Under the pieces are notes generated by a model. It was not told the origin of the DNA, did not search any database, and saw only the letters and a list, made by a program, of their open reading frames with translations. A program made the translations under genes and the position numbers. A DNA stretch of 35,921 nt from Candidatus Enterenecus stercoripullorum (GTDB taxonomy: Bacteria > Bacillota > Clostridia > Oscillospirales > Oscillospiraceae): assembly GCA_018716015.1 (NCBI GenBank), contig DVKM01000013.1, positions 1-35,921 on the forward strand, given 5' to 3'. Shown piece by piece: positions 7,177 to 16,521 of the stretch. The stretch's first letter is position 1; the number at the start of each line of letters is the position of its first letter.

Positions 7177-9030
7177 ATGTCTAAGATTATCGGCATCGAC
7201 CTGGGCACGACCAACTCCTGTGTGGCTGTGATGGAGGGCGGCGAGGCCGTCGTCATCCCCAACGCGGAAGGCAACCGCACCACCCCTTCTGTGGTGGCGT
7301 TCTCCAAGGATGGAGAGCGTATGGTGGGCCAGGTGGCCAAACGTCAGGCCATCACCAATCCTGACCGGACGGTCATCTCCATCAAGCGGGAGATGGGCAC
7401 CGATTATAAGGTAAATATCGACGGCAAGAAGTACACCCACCAGGATATCAGCGCCATGATCCTGCAAAAGCTGAAGGCGGACGCCGAGGCCTATCTGGGC
7501 CAGAGCGTCACCGAGGCGGTCATCACGGTCCCCGCCTACTTCACCGACGCCCAGCGCCAGGCCACCAAGGATGCGGGCAAGATCGCCGGGCTGGATGTGA
7601 AGCGGATCATCAACGAGCCCACCGCCGCCGCTCTGGCCTACGGCGTGGACAAGGAGTCCGACCAGAAGATTATGGTCTACGATCTGGGCGGCGGCACCTT
7701 CGACGTGTCCGTGCTGGAAGTGGGCGACGGCGTCATCGAGGTGCTGGCCACCGCCGGCAATAACCGCCTGGGCGGCGACGACTTCGACAAGTGCATCATG
7801 GACTGGATGGCTGCGGAGTTCAAGAAGTCGGAGGGCATCGACCTGACGGGTGACAAAGTCGCCATGCAGCGGCTGAAGGAGGCCGCGGAGAAGGCCAAGA
7901 TCGAGCTCAGTGGCGTCACCTCCACTTCCATCAACCTGCCCTATATTACCGCCGACGCCACCGGGCCCAAGCACCTGGAGCTGACCCTGACCCGGGCCAA
8001 GTTCGACCAGCTCACCGCCCACCTGGTGGAGGCCACCGCCGGCCCTGTGCGCCAGGCAATGAGCGACGCCGGCCTGACGGGCAACGACATCCAGAAGGTG
8101 CTGATGGTGGGCGGCTCCAGCCGGATCCCCGCCGTGCAGGAGATGGTGAAGAAGCTCACCGGCAAGGAGGGCTTCAAGGGCATCAACCCTGACGAGTGCG
8201 TGGCCATCGGCGCGGCCCTTCAGGGCGGCGTGCTGGTGGGCGATGTGAAGGGCCTGCTGCTGCTGGACGTCACCCCCCTGTCCCTGGGCATTGAGACCAT
8301 GGGCGGCGTAATGACTAAGCTCATCGAGCGCAACACCACCATTCCCGCCAAGAAGAGCCAGATCTTCACCACCGCCGCGGACAACCAGACCTCTGTGGAG
8401 GTCCATGTACTCCAGGGCGAGCGTGAAATGGCGCAATACAACAAGACCCTGGGCCGCTTCCATCTGGACGGCATCGCCCCCGCCCGCCGGGGCGTGCCTC
8501 AGATCGAGGTCACCTTCGATATCGATGCCAACGGCATCGTGAACGTGTCCGCCAAGGACCTGGGTACCGGTAAGGAGCAGCATATCACCATCACCTCCTC
8601 CACCAACATGTCCAAGGAGGACGTGGAGAAGGCCGTCCGGGAGGCGGAGCAGTTCGCCGCCGAGGACGCCAAGCGCAAGGAAGAGGTGGACACCCGCAAC
8701 CAGGCCGACCAGATGGTCTACCAGACCGAAAAGACCCTGGAGGACATGGGCGATAAGATCCCCGCTTCCGACAAGTCCGACATCGAGAGCAAGCTCAATG
8801 CCCTGAAGGATACCCTCAAGGGCACCGACACTCAGGCCATCAAGAACGCCACGGAGGAGCTGACGAAGGCCTTCTACGCCGTCAGTGAAAAGCTGTACAG
8901 CCAGCAGGGCGGCCAGGCTGGCCCCGACATGGGCGGAGCTGCCGGCGGAGCTGCCGGCGGCAGCAACGGCGGCGACGACAACGTGGTGGACGCCGACTAT
9001 GAGGTCGTGGACGACGACAACAATAAGTAA
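7177..9030 (+). CDS. dnaK: Molecular chaperone DnaK
   Basis: [42 protein letters not shown]... through glycine-rich tail GGAAGGAAGG...[10 protein letters not shown]. Confidence 0.98.
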   Translation: MSKIIGIDLGTTNSCVAVMEGGEAVVIPNAEGNRTTPSVVAFSKDGERMVGQVAKRQAITNPDRTVISIKREMGTDYKVNIDGKKYTHQDISAMILQKLKADAEAYLGQSVTEAVITVPAYFTDAQRQATKDAGKIAGLDVKRIINEPTAAALAYGVDKESDQKIMVYDLGGGTFDVSVLEVGDGVIEVLATAGNNRLGGDDFDKCIMDWMAAEFKKSEGIDLTGDKVAMQRLKEAAEKAKIELSGVTSTSINLPYITADATGPKHLELTLTRAKFDQLTAHLVEATAGPVRQAMSDAGLTGNDIQKVLMVGGSSRIPAVQEMVKKLTGKEGFKGINPDECVAIGAALQGGVLVGDVKGLLLLDVTPLSLGIETMGGVMTKLIERNTTIPAKKSQIFTTAADNQTSVEVHVLQGEREMAQYNKTLGRFHLDGIAPARRGVPQIEVTFDIDANGIVNVSAKDLGTGKEQHITITSSTNMSKEDVEKAVREAEQFAAEDAKRKEEVDTRNQADQMVYQTEKTLEDMGDKIPASDKSDIESKLNALKDTLKGTDTQAIKNATEELTKAFYAVSEKLYSQQGGQAGPDMGGAAGGAAGGSNGGDDNVVDADYEVVDDDNNK

Positions 9031-9104
9031 ATCAGCTTTATGGTCCGCGCGGGCGGGGCAGCGCCCCGCCTGCGCGGCGTCATGCGGAGCGTGGAAGGGG
9101 AAGC

Positions 9105-9132
9105 GTGAAGAGTGAAGAGTGAAGAGTGGAGA
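9105..9132 (+). repeat. GTGAAGA heptamer tandem repeat (3 exact copies + 1 variant) in dnaK-dnaJ spacer
   Basis: GTGAAGA GTGAAGA GTGAAGA GTGGAGA; AGCGTGAAGA at 9102-9111 is inverted at 9189-9198. Confidence 0.8.
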
Positions 9133-9236
9133 TATTGTATCCCGCGAAGCGCGATGAATCAAAAGGCTCGGCTGCCCCGGAAACCATATCTTCACGCTCA
9201 ACTCTTTCTTCTCCACTCTGAAAGTAGGTGAACAAC

Positions 9237-10403
9237 GTGCCCGATCAAAAACGAGATTATTATGAAGTCCTGGGGGTCTCCCGCACCGCCACGGACGAGG
9301 AACTGAAGAAAGCCTATCGGAAGCTGGCCAAACAGTATCACCCGGACATGAATCCGGGCAACAAGGAGGCCGAGGCCAAGTTTAAGGAGGTCAACGAGGC
9401 CTACGAGGTGCTGTCTGATAAGGAAAAGCGGGCAAAGTACGACCAGTTCGGCCATGCTGGGGTAGATCCCAACTTCGGTGCGGGCGGGGGCGGGTTCGGC
9501 GGCTTTGACATGGGAGATCTGGACCTGGGCGACCTGTTTGGCTCCTTCTTCGGCGGGGGCGGGTTCGGCGGCTTCGGCGGAAGCCAACGCCAGGCCAACC
9601 CCAACGCCCCCAAGCGGGGGGCCTCCCTGCGGGCCAACCTGACCATTAACTTCCGGGAGGCCATGTCCGGGGTGGAGAAGGAGATCAGCCTGACCCGGAC
9701 GGAAAACTGCGACACCTGCCACGGAACCGGCTGCGCCGCGGGAACCACGGCGGAGATCTGTCCCGACTGCCACGGCACCGGACAGGTGCGTATTCAGCGG
9801 GGGGGCGGAGGCTTCGCCTTCACCACGACCGCGCCCTGTTCCCGCTGCCGGGGCACCGGGAAGATCATCCATCAGCCCTGCCCCGACTGCCACGGGGACG
9901 GCCAGGTGCGCAAGCACAGGAAGATCAAGGTGCGTATCCCCACCGGCATCGATGACGGACAGACCATCTCCATGCGGGGGGAGGGCAACGGGGGGCTGAA
10001 CGGCGGGCCATCCGGCGACCTGCTGATCAACATCTCCGTCATCCCCGATCCCCGGTTTCAGCGGGAGGGCTCCGACCTGTATCTGGAGCAGCCAGTGTCT
10101 TTCACCCAGGCTGCCCTGGGCGCACAGCTCCAGATCGACACCATCGACGGCAAGGTGAAGTACAACCTGCCCTCCGGCACCCAGACGGGCACCACCTTCC
10201 GCCTGCGGGGTAAGGGCGCGCCCATGGTCAACGGCCGGGGCCGGGGCGACCAGTACGTCACTGTGCGGGTCCAGGTACCTACCAATCTCACCGAGCAGCA
10301 GCGCCGCGCGCTGGAGAACTATGCACAGACCATGGGGGAAGGCTCACCGGCGCCAGCCACGCCAGTACGAGACTTCTTTGAAAAGAAACGCAAGAAAAAG
10401 TGA
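9237..10403 (+). CDS. dnaJ: Molecular chaperone DnaJ
   Basis: [37 protein letters not shown]-rich region, four CxxCxGxG repeats. GTG at 9237 chosen over 9228 because the likely RBS (agtaggtg) overlaps 9228. Confidence 0.96.
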   Translation: MPDQKRDYYEVLGVSRTATDEELKKAYRKLAKQYHPDMNPGNKEAEAKFKEVNEAYEVLSDKEKRAKYDQFGHAGVDPNFGAGGGGFGGFDMGDLDLGDLFGSFFGGGGFGGFGGSQRQANPNAPKRGASLRANLTINFREAMSGVEKEISLTRTENCDTCHGTGCAAGTTAEICPDCHGTGQVRIQRGGGGFAFTTTAPCSRCRGTGKIIHQPCPDCHGDGQVRKHRKIKVRIPTGIDDGQTISMRGEGNGGLNGGPSGDLLINISVIPDPRFQREGSDLYLEQPVSFTQAALGAQLQIDTIDGKVKYNLPSGTQTGTTFRLRGKGAPMVNGRGRGDQYVTVRVQVPTNLTEQQRRALENYAQTMGEGSPAPATPVRDFFEKKRKKK

Positions 10404-10405
10404 TA

Positions 10406-10440
10406 AAAAATTGCCAGCCCATTCGGGCTGGCAATTTTTT
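10406..10440. terminator. Bidirectional intrinsic terminator after dnaJ
   Basis: aaaaattgccagccc-attc-gggctggcaattttt. Confidence 0.9.
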
Positions 10441-10476
10441 ATGCCTGGGGGAAAGCTGCGGGCCGGAAAAAACTTC

Positions 10477-10884
10477 TCAGCAGTCCACGGTAATGTTGTC
10501 CGTACCGTGGGCCTCGAACTCGTCGATGTAGGCGTCGATGCGACGGTTGAGCTCATCCAGATTGCTCTCGTCGATGGGCACGTCGTCCATATCCCGGCGG
10601 GCCAGGTCCTCCGCCAGAATCTCAAAGAACACATTATTCTCATACTCCATAATGGCCTCGTGAATGCCGCCCTCGGCAAAGGCCCGGGAGGGGATGACCT
10701 CCCCCTGATACAGCTCGGCCAGGGTGGGCATGCCCTCCTTGGCCGCCTTGGAGAACAGCAGGCTTTCCACTTCGTCGTAATCCTTGAACCGGTCCTCCCC
10801 CCGGGTGGAGTTGAGGATCCAGTTGCCGATGTAAACCATGTCCAGCAGACGGCGAAACTGCTTGCGGGTCAGTTCCAGTTCCAT
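10477..10884 (-). CDS. Conserved hypothetical protein (acidic, 135 aa)
   Basis: MELELTRKQFRRLLDMVYIGNWILNSTRGEDRFKDYDEVESLLFSKAAKEG...; good RBS (ggagggc) upstream; family not recognised. Confidence 0.7.
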   Translation of the reverse strand: MELELTRKQFRRLLDMVYIGNWILNSTRGEDRFKDYDEVESLLFSKAAKEGMPTLAELYQGEVIPSRAFAEGGIHEAIMEYENNVFFEILAEDLARRDMDDVPIDESNLDELNRRIDAYIDEFEAHGTDNITVDC

Positions 10885-11035
10885 GGTCGAAGCCCTCCTT
10901 TTTGACTGGGATCTGAGGATGGGGCAGATTGGCTGCCAGGATTGTACCCTATTTTATACGGCATCCCGGTGGTTTGTCAATGGGCATACTTGCTGTTTCA
11001 GGAACATATATTCAGGTAGCTTGACGGAACGGAGC

Positions 11036-11674
11036 GTGATACCATTGGCGGAGCACACGGGGGAGAACAGAATCATTCTGCAGGGCGGGGTGGCCGCCCC
11101 TCCGGCCTTTTCCCACCGGAATCACGGGGTGGACTACTATACCATTCCCCTGCGGGTGCCCAGACTGTCCGGGGCGGAGGATCTGGTCAACCTGATTAGC
11201 GCCGACCCGGACCCTGCGCTGTGGAAGCCGGAAGGGTGGGTGGAGATCGAAGGCGAGGTGCGTTCCTACAACAACCGCACGGGGGTGGGCAGCCGGCTGG
11301 TGATCACCGTGCTGGTGCGCGCCGCCCGGCCCACCCGGCCGGGGGAGGGGGAGAACCACCTGATGCTGTCCGGGGCGCTGTGCAAGCCCCCTGTACGCCG
11401 GCGCACCCCTCTGGGCCGGGAGATCTGCGATTTGCTGCTGGCGGTGAACCGGCCCTATGGTCGGGCGGACTATCTGCCCTGCATTGCCTGGGGATCCCTG
11501 GCGGTGTTGTGCGGCGGAATGAAGGTGGGAGATCATCTGCGCCTGGAGGGGCGGCTGCAAAGCCGGCAGTACCGCAAGGTGGTGGACGGGCAGGAGACAA
11601 CCCGCACCGCCTACGAGGTGTCGGTGATGAACCTGCTGCCCCCATTGGGGGAGGAGGAAGTGCCGGGGGTTTAG
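11036..11674 (+). CDS. SSB-like protein with two putative OB folds
   Basis: C-terminal half YGRADYLPCIAWGSLAVLCGGMKVGDHLRLEGRLQSRQYRKVVDGQETTRTAYEVSV resembles SSB; N-terminal half VDYYTIPLRVPRLSG...WVEIEGEVRSYNNRTGVGSRLVITVLV looks like a second OB fold. GTG start inferred. Confidence 0.7.
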   Translation: MIPLAEHTGENRIILQGGVAAPPAFSHRNHGVDYYTIPLRVPRLSGAEDLVNLISADPDPALWKPEGWVEIEGEVRSYNNRTGVGSRLVITVLVRAARPTRPGEGENHLMLSGALCKPPVRRRTPLGREICDLLLAVNRPYGRADYLPCIAWGSLAVLCGGMKVGDHLRLEGRLQSRQYRKVVDGQETTRTAYEVSVMNLLPPLGEEEVPGV

Positions 11675-12240
11675 TAAGTGCGTGGGCACACCTGGCGGAT
11701 CTTCTCCCGGATGGCGCGCAGGTCCACAAAGGTGTCCGGCTTCTTGCCCGGGTCCCGGAGCAGAGCGGCGGGGTGGTAGATAGAAGTATACCAGATGCCG
11801 TCCTTCTCCACCCACTGGCCGTGTTCCTTGGTGATCTTGTAGTCGTCGTGGATCAGGCGGTTGGCGGCGATGCGCCCCAGGCACACAATGATTTTGGGCC
11901 CCACCAGGGCGATCTGTTCCCGCAGGTAGCCGATGCAGGCGTCCTGCTCGGTGTTCAGCGGATCCCGGTTCCGGGGCGGGCGACACTTGACAATGTTGGC
12001 GATGTAGAAATTCTTGTCCCGGTAGAGGCCGATGAGGGAGAGCATGTCGTCCAGCAGCTGGCCGCCCCGGCCCACGAAGGGCTCTCCCTGGAGATCCTCG
12101 TTTTCCCCGGGGCCCTCGCCCACGAACATGACTTCCGCATCCTTCTGCCCTGCGCCGAACACCACATGGGTGCGGCTGTCCGCCAGGGCGCAGCGCTGGC
12201 AGGCCAGGCACCGCCGCTCTAATTCTTCCCAGTTTGCCAT
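11671..12240 (-). CDS. Uracil-DNA glycosylase, family 4 (Fe-S type)
   Basis: CLACQRCALADSRTHVVFGAG...VMFVGEGPGENEDLQGEPFVGRGGQLLDDML...YIANIVKCRPPRNRDPLNTE...IYHPAALLRDPGKK. Confidence 0.93.
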   Translation of the reverse strand: MANWEELERRCLACQRCALADSRTHVVFGAGQKDAEVMFVGEGPGENEDLQGEPFVGRGGQLLDDMLSLIGLYRDKNFYIANIVKCRPPRNRDPLNTEQDACIGYLREQIALVGPKIIVCLGRIAANRLIHDDYKITKEHGQWVEKDGIWYTSIYHPAALLRDPGKKPDTFVDLRAIREKIRQVCPRTY

Positions 12241-12413
12241 GGGTCATTCCCCCTGCATCATCATTTCTTTTAGGCTATGATACCACAAAAACACCGGGAT
12301 GGCTATGGGGAAAAGCCAGCGGGCCGCTCCTGAGAGGGGGCGGCCCGTTTGTGCGTCCACCCCGCCGGGATGCGGGAAAGCACACAAAAAATCGAGGGAA
12401 AACAAGAAATATC

Positions 12414-12442
12414 TGGACAAATTCCCTTTGATATGGTAAATT
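12414..12442 (+). promoter_or_regulatory. Predicted promoter for small-ORF unit
   Basis: TGGACA-17 nt-TAAATT. Confidence 0.5.
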
Positions 12443-12499
12443 GAAATCGCCAAGGAGGGGAGCGGCAATTGTGGGCCGGGGATGCCCTTGGCAAGGAGG

Positions 12500-12637
12500 A
12501 TGATGCGCTCCTTTGAGGGTTTCGCTGGTTTTGTCCCGGGTGGGATCGCGTTTGACTATAATTATATAATGGGAGCTATCGGGATGATTGTGCCGACCAT
12601 GCGTGTTTGGTTCCCCGCGGTTCAGAATATGAGGTGA
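12500..12637 (+). CDS. Candidate 45-aa small ORF (absent from supplied ORF track)
   Basis: MMRSFEGFAGFVPGGIAFDYNYIMGAIGMIVPTMRVWFPAVQNMR*; aaggagg immediately upstream; stop 5 bp before next start. Coding status uncertain. Confidence 0.35.
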   Translation: MMRSFEGFAGFVPGGIAFDYNYIMGAIGMIVPTMRVWFPAVQNMR

Positions 12638-12642
12638 CAGTG

Positions 12643-12831
12643 ATGAAATGGAACCGAAGTTTGGCCGGAAAGATCGCCGCCAGCGGTGCTGTGATGGGCC
12701 TGCTAGTGCTGTACACGCTGCACTGGATTTCCGCGCCGGTTTACGCGGCCCTGACCATGGTGGTGCTTCTCTGCTTCTGGCGATTCAGTCCCAAGGGTAA
12801 CAATAGCGACAGGGATGCCCGAGCCCGCTGA
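12643..12831 (+). CDS. Small putative membrane protein (62 aa)
   Basis: MKWNRSLAGKIAASGAVMGLLVLYTLHWISAPVYAALTMVVLLCFWRFSPKG...; RBS gaggtgac; two hydrophobic segments. Confidence 0.6.
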   Translation: MKWNRSLAGKIAASGAVMGLLVLYTLHWISAPVYAALTMVVLLCFWRFSPKGNNSDRDARAR

Positions 12832-12947
12832 TTGCCCGGGAGGAGGAACGGCATCTCCGGCATGACGCCGCCGGCCATTTGGGATTTTCCCGCAAAAAAT
12901 GGGGCCACAGCTGAGTAAACCCTGGGCAGAATGCCGAAAAATTGCCA

Positions 12948-12976
12948 TTGACTTTGCCCCATTTCTGGGGTAGAAT
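12948..12976 (+). promoter_or_regulatory. Predicted sigma-A promoter for T-box/aspS-gatCAB
   Basis: TTGACT-17 nt-TAGAAT. Confidence 0.75.
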
Positions 12977-12982
12977 AACTTC

Positions 12983-13270
12983 AATCCAATAAAGCAAAGG
13001 CATCGACGAAGACCGCCTCCCATGGCGTCCGACAGAGAACGCGGGCCACCGACTGAGAGCCCGCCGCGGAAAGACGGGATGGCGCAACGCTTCTGAGCCG
13101 GCGGTTCGAACCCCCAAAGACGGTGCGGTGTAGGGCTGCCCGTCCTCCCCACGTTACCGGGGCTCGAGAGAGGTCCCTTGCTGGAGGGGCAACGCGGGTG
13201 GTACCGCGGAAATCATACTGTGACTTCCGTCCCGGATTGTACAAACGTACAATCCGGGACTTTTATTTTT
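12983..13270 (+). ncRNA. T-box riboswitch leader of aspS-gatCAB
   Basis: T-box core AACGCGGGTGGTACCGCGG (13191-13209), specifier-loop-like GCGCAACGCTTCTGAGCC (AAC at 13086-13088), terminator at 13229-13270. Confidence 0.93.
13229..13270 (+). terminator. Regulated terminator of T-box leader
   Basis: GTCCCGGATTGTAC-AAAC-GTACAATCCGGGAC followed by TTTTATTTTT. Confidence 0.93.
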
Positions 13271-13401
13271 GTGGGGTCCCACCGAAGCCCAGCAGCACGG
13301 GCTGGGTAGGGGGAGAAAGCGCAAGAGAGCGGGCGCCGCTTTCGCCGCAGGCGGAACGGGCGCACAGCGGACTTTGCGACGATGAGAAAGGACTGAGAAA
13401 C

Positions 13402-14721
13402 ATGAAGTTCGTCACTGGCGAAACGAAACAGACCATCAGCTATCAGACCATCGCGGAGGGCGGGCTCAATCATCAGTCCGTCACTGTCCACGGCGCGGTC
13501 CATGCCCTGCGGGATATGGGAGGCATCACCTTTCTGACCCTGCGCATGGCAGACGGGGCCATCCAGTGCGTGTGTGCCCCGGAGGTTGTCCCCCGGGGAC
13601 TGGCCGAGGAGTGCGCCGTGGAGCTGTCCGGCACGGTGCGCACGGAGCCCCGAGCTCCCGGCGGCTGGGAGATTGGGGTGGAGTCCATCGCTGTACTGAC
13701 CCGGCCCGCCGCCCCCATGCCCGTGTCCCTGGGCAAGCGGAAGCTGGGGCTGCACCTAGACACCGAGCTGCCCCTGCGGCCGGTGATCCTCCGGGACCTG
13801 CGCCGCCGGGCGGTGTTCAAGATCCAGGAGGGGCTGACCCGGGCCTTCCGGGAATACCTCACTGGGGTGGGGTTTACCGAGATTCATACCCCCAAGATCG
13901 TCAGCGCCGGGGCGGAGGGGGGCTCCAACATCTTCAAGCTGGACTACTTCGGCAAGAAGGCCTACCTGGCCCAGTCCCCCCAGATTTACAAGCAGACCAT
14001 GGTGGGGGTGTATGAGCGGGTATTTGAGGTGGGCCCCGTCTTCCGGGCGGAAAAGCATGCCACGGCCCGGCATCTCAACGAGTACACCGGCCTGGACTTT
14101 GAGATGGGATATATCCGGTCCATCTACGACGTGATGGAGGTGGAGACGGGATTCCTGGCCTATGCCATGGCGCTGCTGAAACGAGAATATAGCCGGGAGG
14201 TGGCGCTGCTGGGAGTGGTTCTGCCCGATGTAACCAAGATTCCTTGCCTGCGCTTTGATGAGGCTAAACGGCTGGCCGCCGAAAAATATGGGTATCAGAT
14301 TCGGGATCCCTTTGACCTGGAGCCGGAGGAGGAGGCCCACATCGGCCGGTACGCCAGGGAGGAGATGGGCAGCGACTTGGTGTTTATCACCCACTACCCC
14401 GCCAAGAAGCGGCCTTTCTACGCCATGGACGACCTAGAGGACCCCAAGTACACCCTGTCCTTTGATCTTTTGTTCCGGGGGCTGGAGGTGACCACCGGCG
14501 GCCAGCGCATCCACGACTACCACCAGCAGGTGGCCAAGATGGAGGGCCGGGGGATGGACCCGGCGGACTTTGAGAGCTACCTGATGATCCACAAGTGCGG
14601 CATGCCCCCCCACGGGGGGCTGGGAATTGGCCTGGAGCGGCTGACCATGCAGCTGTGCTCACTGGACAACATCCGCGCCGCCAGCCTGTTCCCCCGGGAC
14701 CGCAGCCGCCTGGACCCCTGA
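13402..14721 (+). CDS. aspS: Aspartyl-tRNA synthetase, archaeal-type / probably non-discriminating (AspRS2)
   Basis: Class II synthetase with GSNIFKLDYFGKKAYLAQSPQIYKQ, VFRAEKHATARHLNEYTGLDFEMG, and GLGIGLERLTMQLCSLDNIRAASLFPRDRSRLDP; about 440 aa without bacterial insertion domain; followed by gatCAB. Confidence 0.9.
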   Translation: MKFVTGETKQTISYQTIAEGGLNHQSVTVHGAVHALRDMGGITFLTLRMADGAIQCVCAPEVVPRGLAEECAVELSGTVRTEPRAPGGWEIGVESIAVLTRPAAPMPVSLGKRKLGLHLDTELPLRPVILRDLRRRAVFKIQEGLTRAFREYLTGVGFTEIHTPKIVSAGAEGGSNIFKLDYFGKKAYLAQSPQIYKQTMVGVYERVFEVGPVFRAEKHATARHLNEYTGLDFEMGYIRSIYDVMEVETGFLAYAMALLKREYSREVALLGVVLPDVTKIPCLRFDEAKRLAAEKYGYQIRDPFDLEPEEEAHIGRYAREEMGSDLVFITHYPAKKRPFYAMDDLEDPKYTLSFDLLFRGLEVTTGGQRIHDYHQQVAKMEGRGMDPADFESYLMIHKCGMPPHGGLGIGLERLTMQLCSLDNIRAASLFPRDRSRLDP

Positions 14722-14752
14722 TGAAAACGCCATAAGAGAGGAAGCGTGAGCC

Positions 14753-15040
14753 ATGAAGATCACCACTGAAATGGTAGAGTATATTTCCCAGCTGTCCCGG
14801 CTGTCCCTGCCGGAGGAGGAAAAACAGGCCATGACCGCCCAGCTGGAGCAGATTGTGGACTATATGGACGTCTTAAATCAGCTGGACACCACCGGCATTG
14901 AGCCCATGAGCCATGTGTTCCCGGTGAAAAACGTGCTCCGGGAGGACGTGGTGGAGCCCTCCTTTGACCGGGCGTTGCTGCTGGCCAACGCGCCGGTGCC
15001 CGACGAAGAGGCGTTCCTCACGCCCAAGAGCGTGGAGTGA
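14753..15040 (+). CDS. gatC: Asp/Glu-tRNA amidotransferase subunit C
   Basis: MKITTEMVEYISQLSRLSLPEEEKQAMTAQLEQIVDYMDVLNQLDTTGIEPMSHVFPVKNVLREDVV. Confidence 0.95.
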   Translation: MKITTEMVEYISQLSRLSLPEEEKQAMTAQLEQIVDYMDVLNQLDTTGIEPMSHVFPVKNVLREDVVEPSFDRALLLANAPVPDEEAFLTPKSVE

Positions 15041-15054
15041 GAGGGGGAGAAGAT

Positions 15055-16521
15055 ATGGAACTGAGAGAACGCACCGCCCTGGAGCTGGGGGCGGCCATCC
15101 AAAAAGGGGAGGTGTCCGTGGCTGAGGCCACCCAAGCCGCCCTGGACGCCATTGGGGAGCAGGACGGGACACTGAACAGCTTTATCACCGTGACGGGGGA
15201 GCGGGCCCTGGAGCGGGCAGAGAGACTGCAAAAGGGCGTGAAGGACGCCGCCAGCCCCCTGTACGGCGTGCCCATGGCCCTGAAGGACAACATCTGCACC
15301 AAGGGGGTGAAAACCTCCTGTGCCTCCAAAATCCTGGGGGATTTTAAGCCCCCCTATGACGCCACGGTGGTGGAGAAGCTGGCCGCCGCCGGGGCAGTGA
15401 GCCTGGGCAAGCTGAATATGGACGAGTTCGCCATGGGCTCCACCAGCGAGACCTCCTACTACGGCCCCACCCGCAACCCCTGGGACCTGGACCGGGCCCC
15501 CGGCGGCTCCTCCGGCGGGGCGGCGGCCGCGGTGGCGGCGGGGCTGGGCTGGTACGCCATCGGCTCGGACACCGGCGGGTCCATCCGCCAGCCGGCGGCC
15601 TACTGCGGGATCACCGGCATGAAGCCCACCTATGGCACGGTGTCCCGGTACGGCCTCATCGCCTACGCCTCCTCCCTGGACCAGATGGGCCCCCTGTGCC
15701 GGGACGCAGCGGACTGCGCCGCCGTCCTGGACGTGCTCCAGGGCAGGGACCGGCGGGACTCCACCAGTCTGGAGGGGGACTACGGCCATCTGCTCGCCTC
15801 CCTCACCGGGGATATGCGGGGCATGAGGATCGGCATTCCCTCTGAGTGCTTCGCAGACGGCCTGGACGATGAGGTGCGCAGGTCCGTGCTGGCGGTGGCC
15901 GACGTGCTGAAGCGCCGGGGGGCGCAGTTGGTGGAGCTGTCCTTCCCGGTGATGGAGTATGTGGTGCCCACCTACTATATCATCGCCGCCGCTGAGGCCT
16001 CCTCCAACCTGTCCCGGTTTGACGGGGTGAAGTACGGCTGGCGGGCGGAAGGGTACGAGGATCTCACCGACCTCTACAACAAAACCCGCACCCAGGGCTT
16101 CGGCCTGGAGGTGAAGCGGCGCATCTTGCTGGGCACCTTCGTACTCTCCACCGGCTACTACGACGCCTATTACAAAAAGGCTCTCCAGGTGAAGGCGGTC
16201 ATCAAGCGGGCCTTTGATGAGACGTTTACCCGCTGCGATATGCTCCTCACCCCGGTGTCCCCCACCACAGCCCCCAAGCTGGGGGCGAGCCTCAGCGACC
16301 CGCTGAAAATGTACCTGAGCGACATTTACACCGTTTCGGTGAACCTGGCGGGACTGCCCGGCCTCAGCATGCCCTGCGGTTTTGACGCCAAGGGCCTGCC
16401 CATCGGGGCACAGCTCATCGGCCCCCACTTCGGGGAGGGCAGGCTCTTAAACGCTGCCTATGCCTTCCAGCAGGACACCGACTACCACAAGCAGATGCCG
16501 AAAGGAGGGGAGCGGGCATGA
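15055..16521 (+). CDS. gatA: Asp/Glu-tRNA amidotransferase subunit A
   Basis: Amidase signature GGSSGGAAAAVAAGLGWYAIGSDTGGSIRQPAAYCGITGMKPTYG. Confidence 0.97.
   Translation: MELRERTALELGAAIQKGEVSVAEATQAALDAIGEQDGTLNSFITVTGERALERAERLQKGVKDAASPLYGVPMALKDNICTKGVKTSCASKILGDFKPPYDATVVEKLAAAGAVSLGKLNMDEFAMGSTSETSYYGPTRNPWDLDRAPGGSSGGAAAAVAAGLGWYAIGSDTGGSIRQPAAYCGITGMKPTYGTVSRYGLIAYASSLDQMGPLCRDAADCAAVLDVLQGRDRRDSTSLEGDYGHLLASLTGDMRGMRIGIPSECFADGLDDEVRRSVLAVADVLKRRGAQLVELSFPVMEYVVPTYYIIAAAEASSNLSRFDGVKYGWRAEGYEDLTDLYNKTRTQGFGLEVKRRILLGTFVLSTGYYDAYYKKALQVKAVIKRAFDETFTRCDMLLTPVSPTTAPKLGASLSDPLKMYLSDIYTVSVNLAGLPGLSMPCGFDAKGLPIGAQLIGPHFGEGRLLNAAYAFQQDTDYHKQMPKGGERA

Noticed and set aside
9105-9132. 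Possible CRISPR-like array from GTGAAGA units
   Set aside because: Units are 7 bp, contiguous without spacers; simple tandem repeat.
7153-9216. 687-aa minus-strand ORF antisense to dnaK
   Set aside because: Same codon-bias shadow effect; product is His/Gly/Leu repetitive and lacks domain signatures.
14878-16428. 516-aa minus ORF antisense to gatA, and 16482-18062 antisense to gatB
   Set aside because: Shadow ORFs opposite conserved gatA/gatB.
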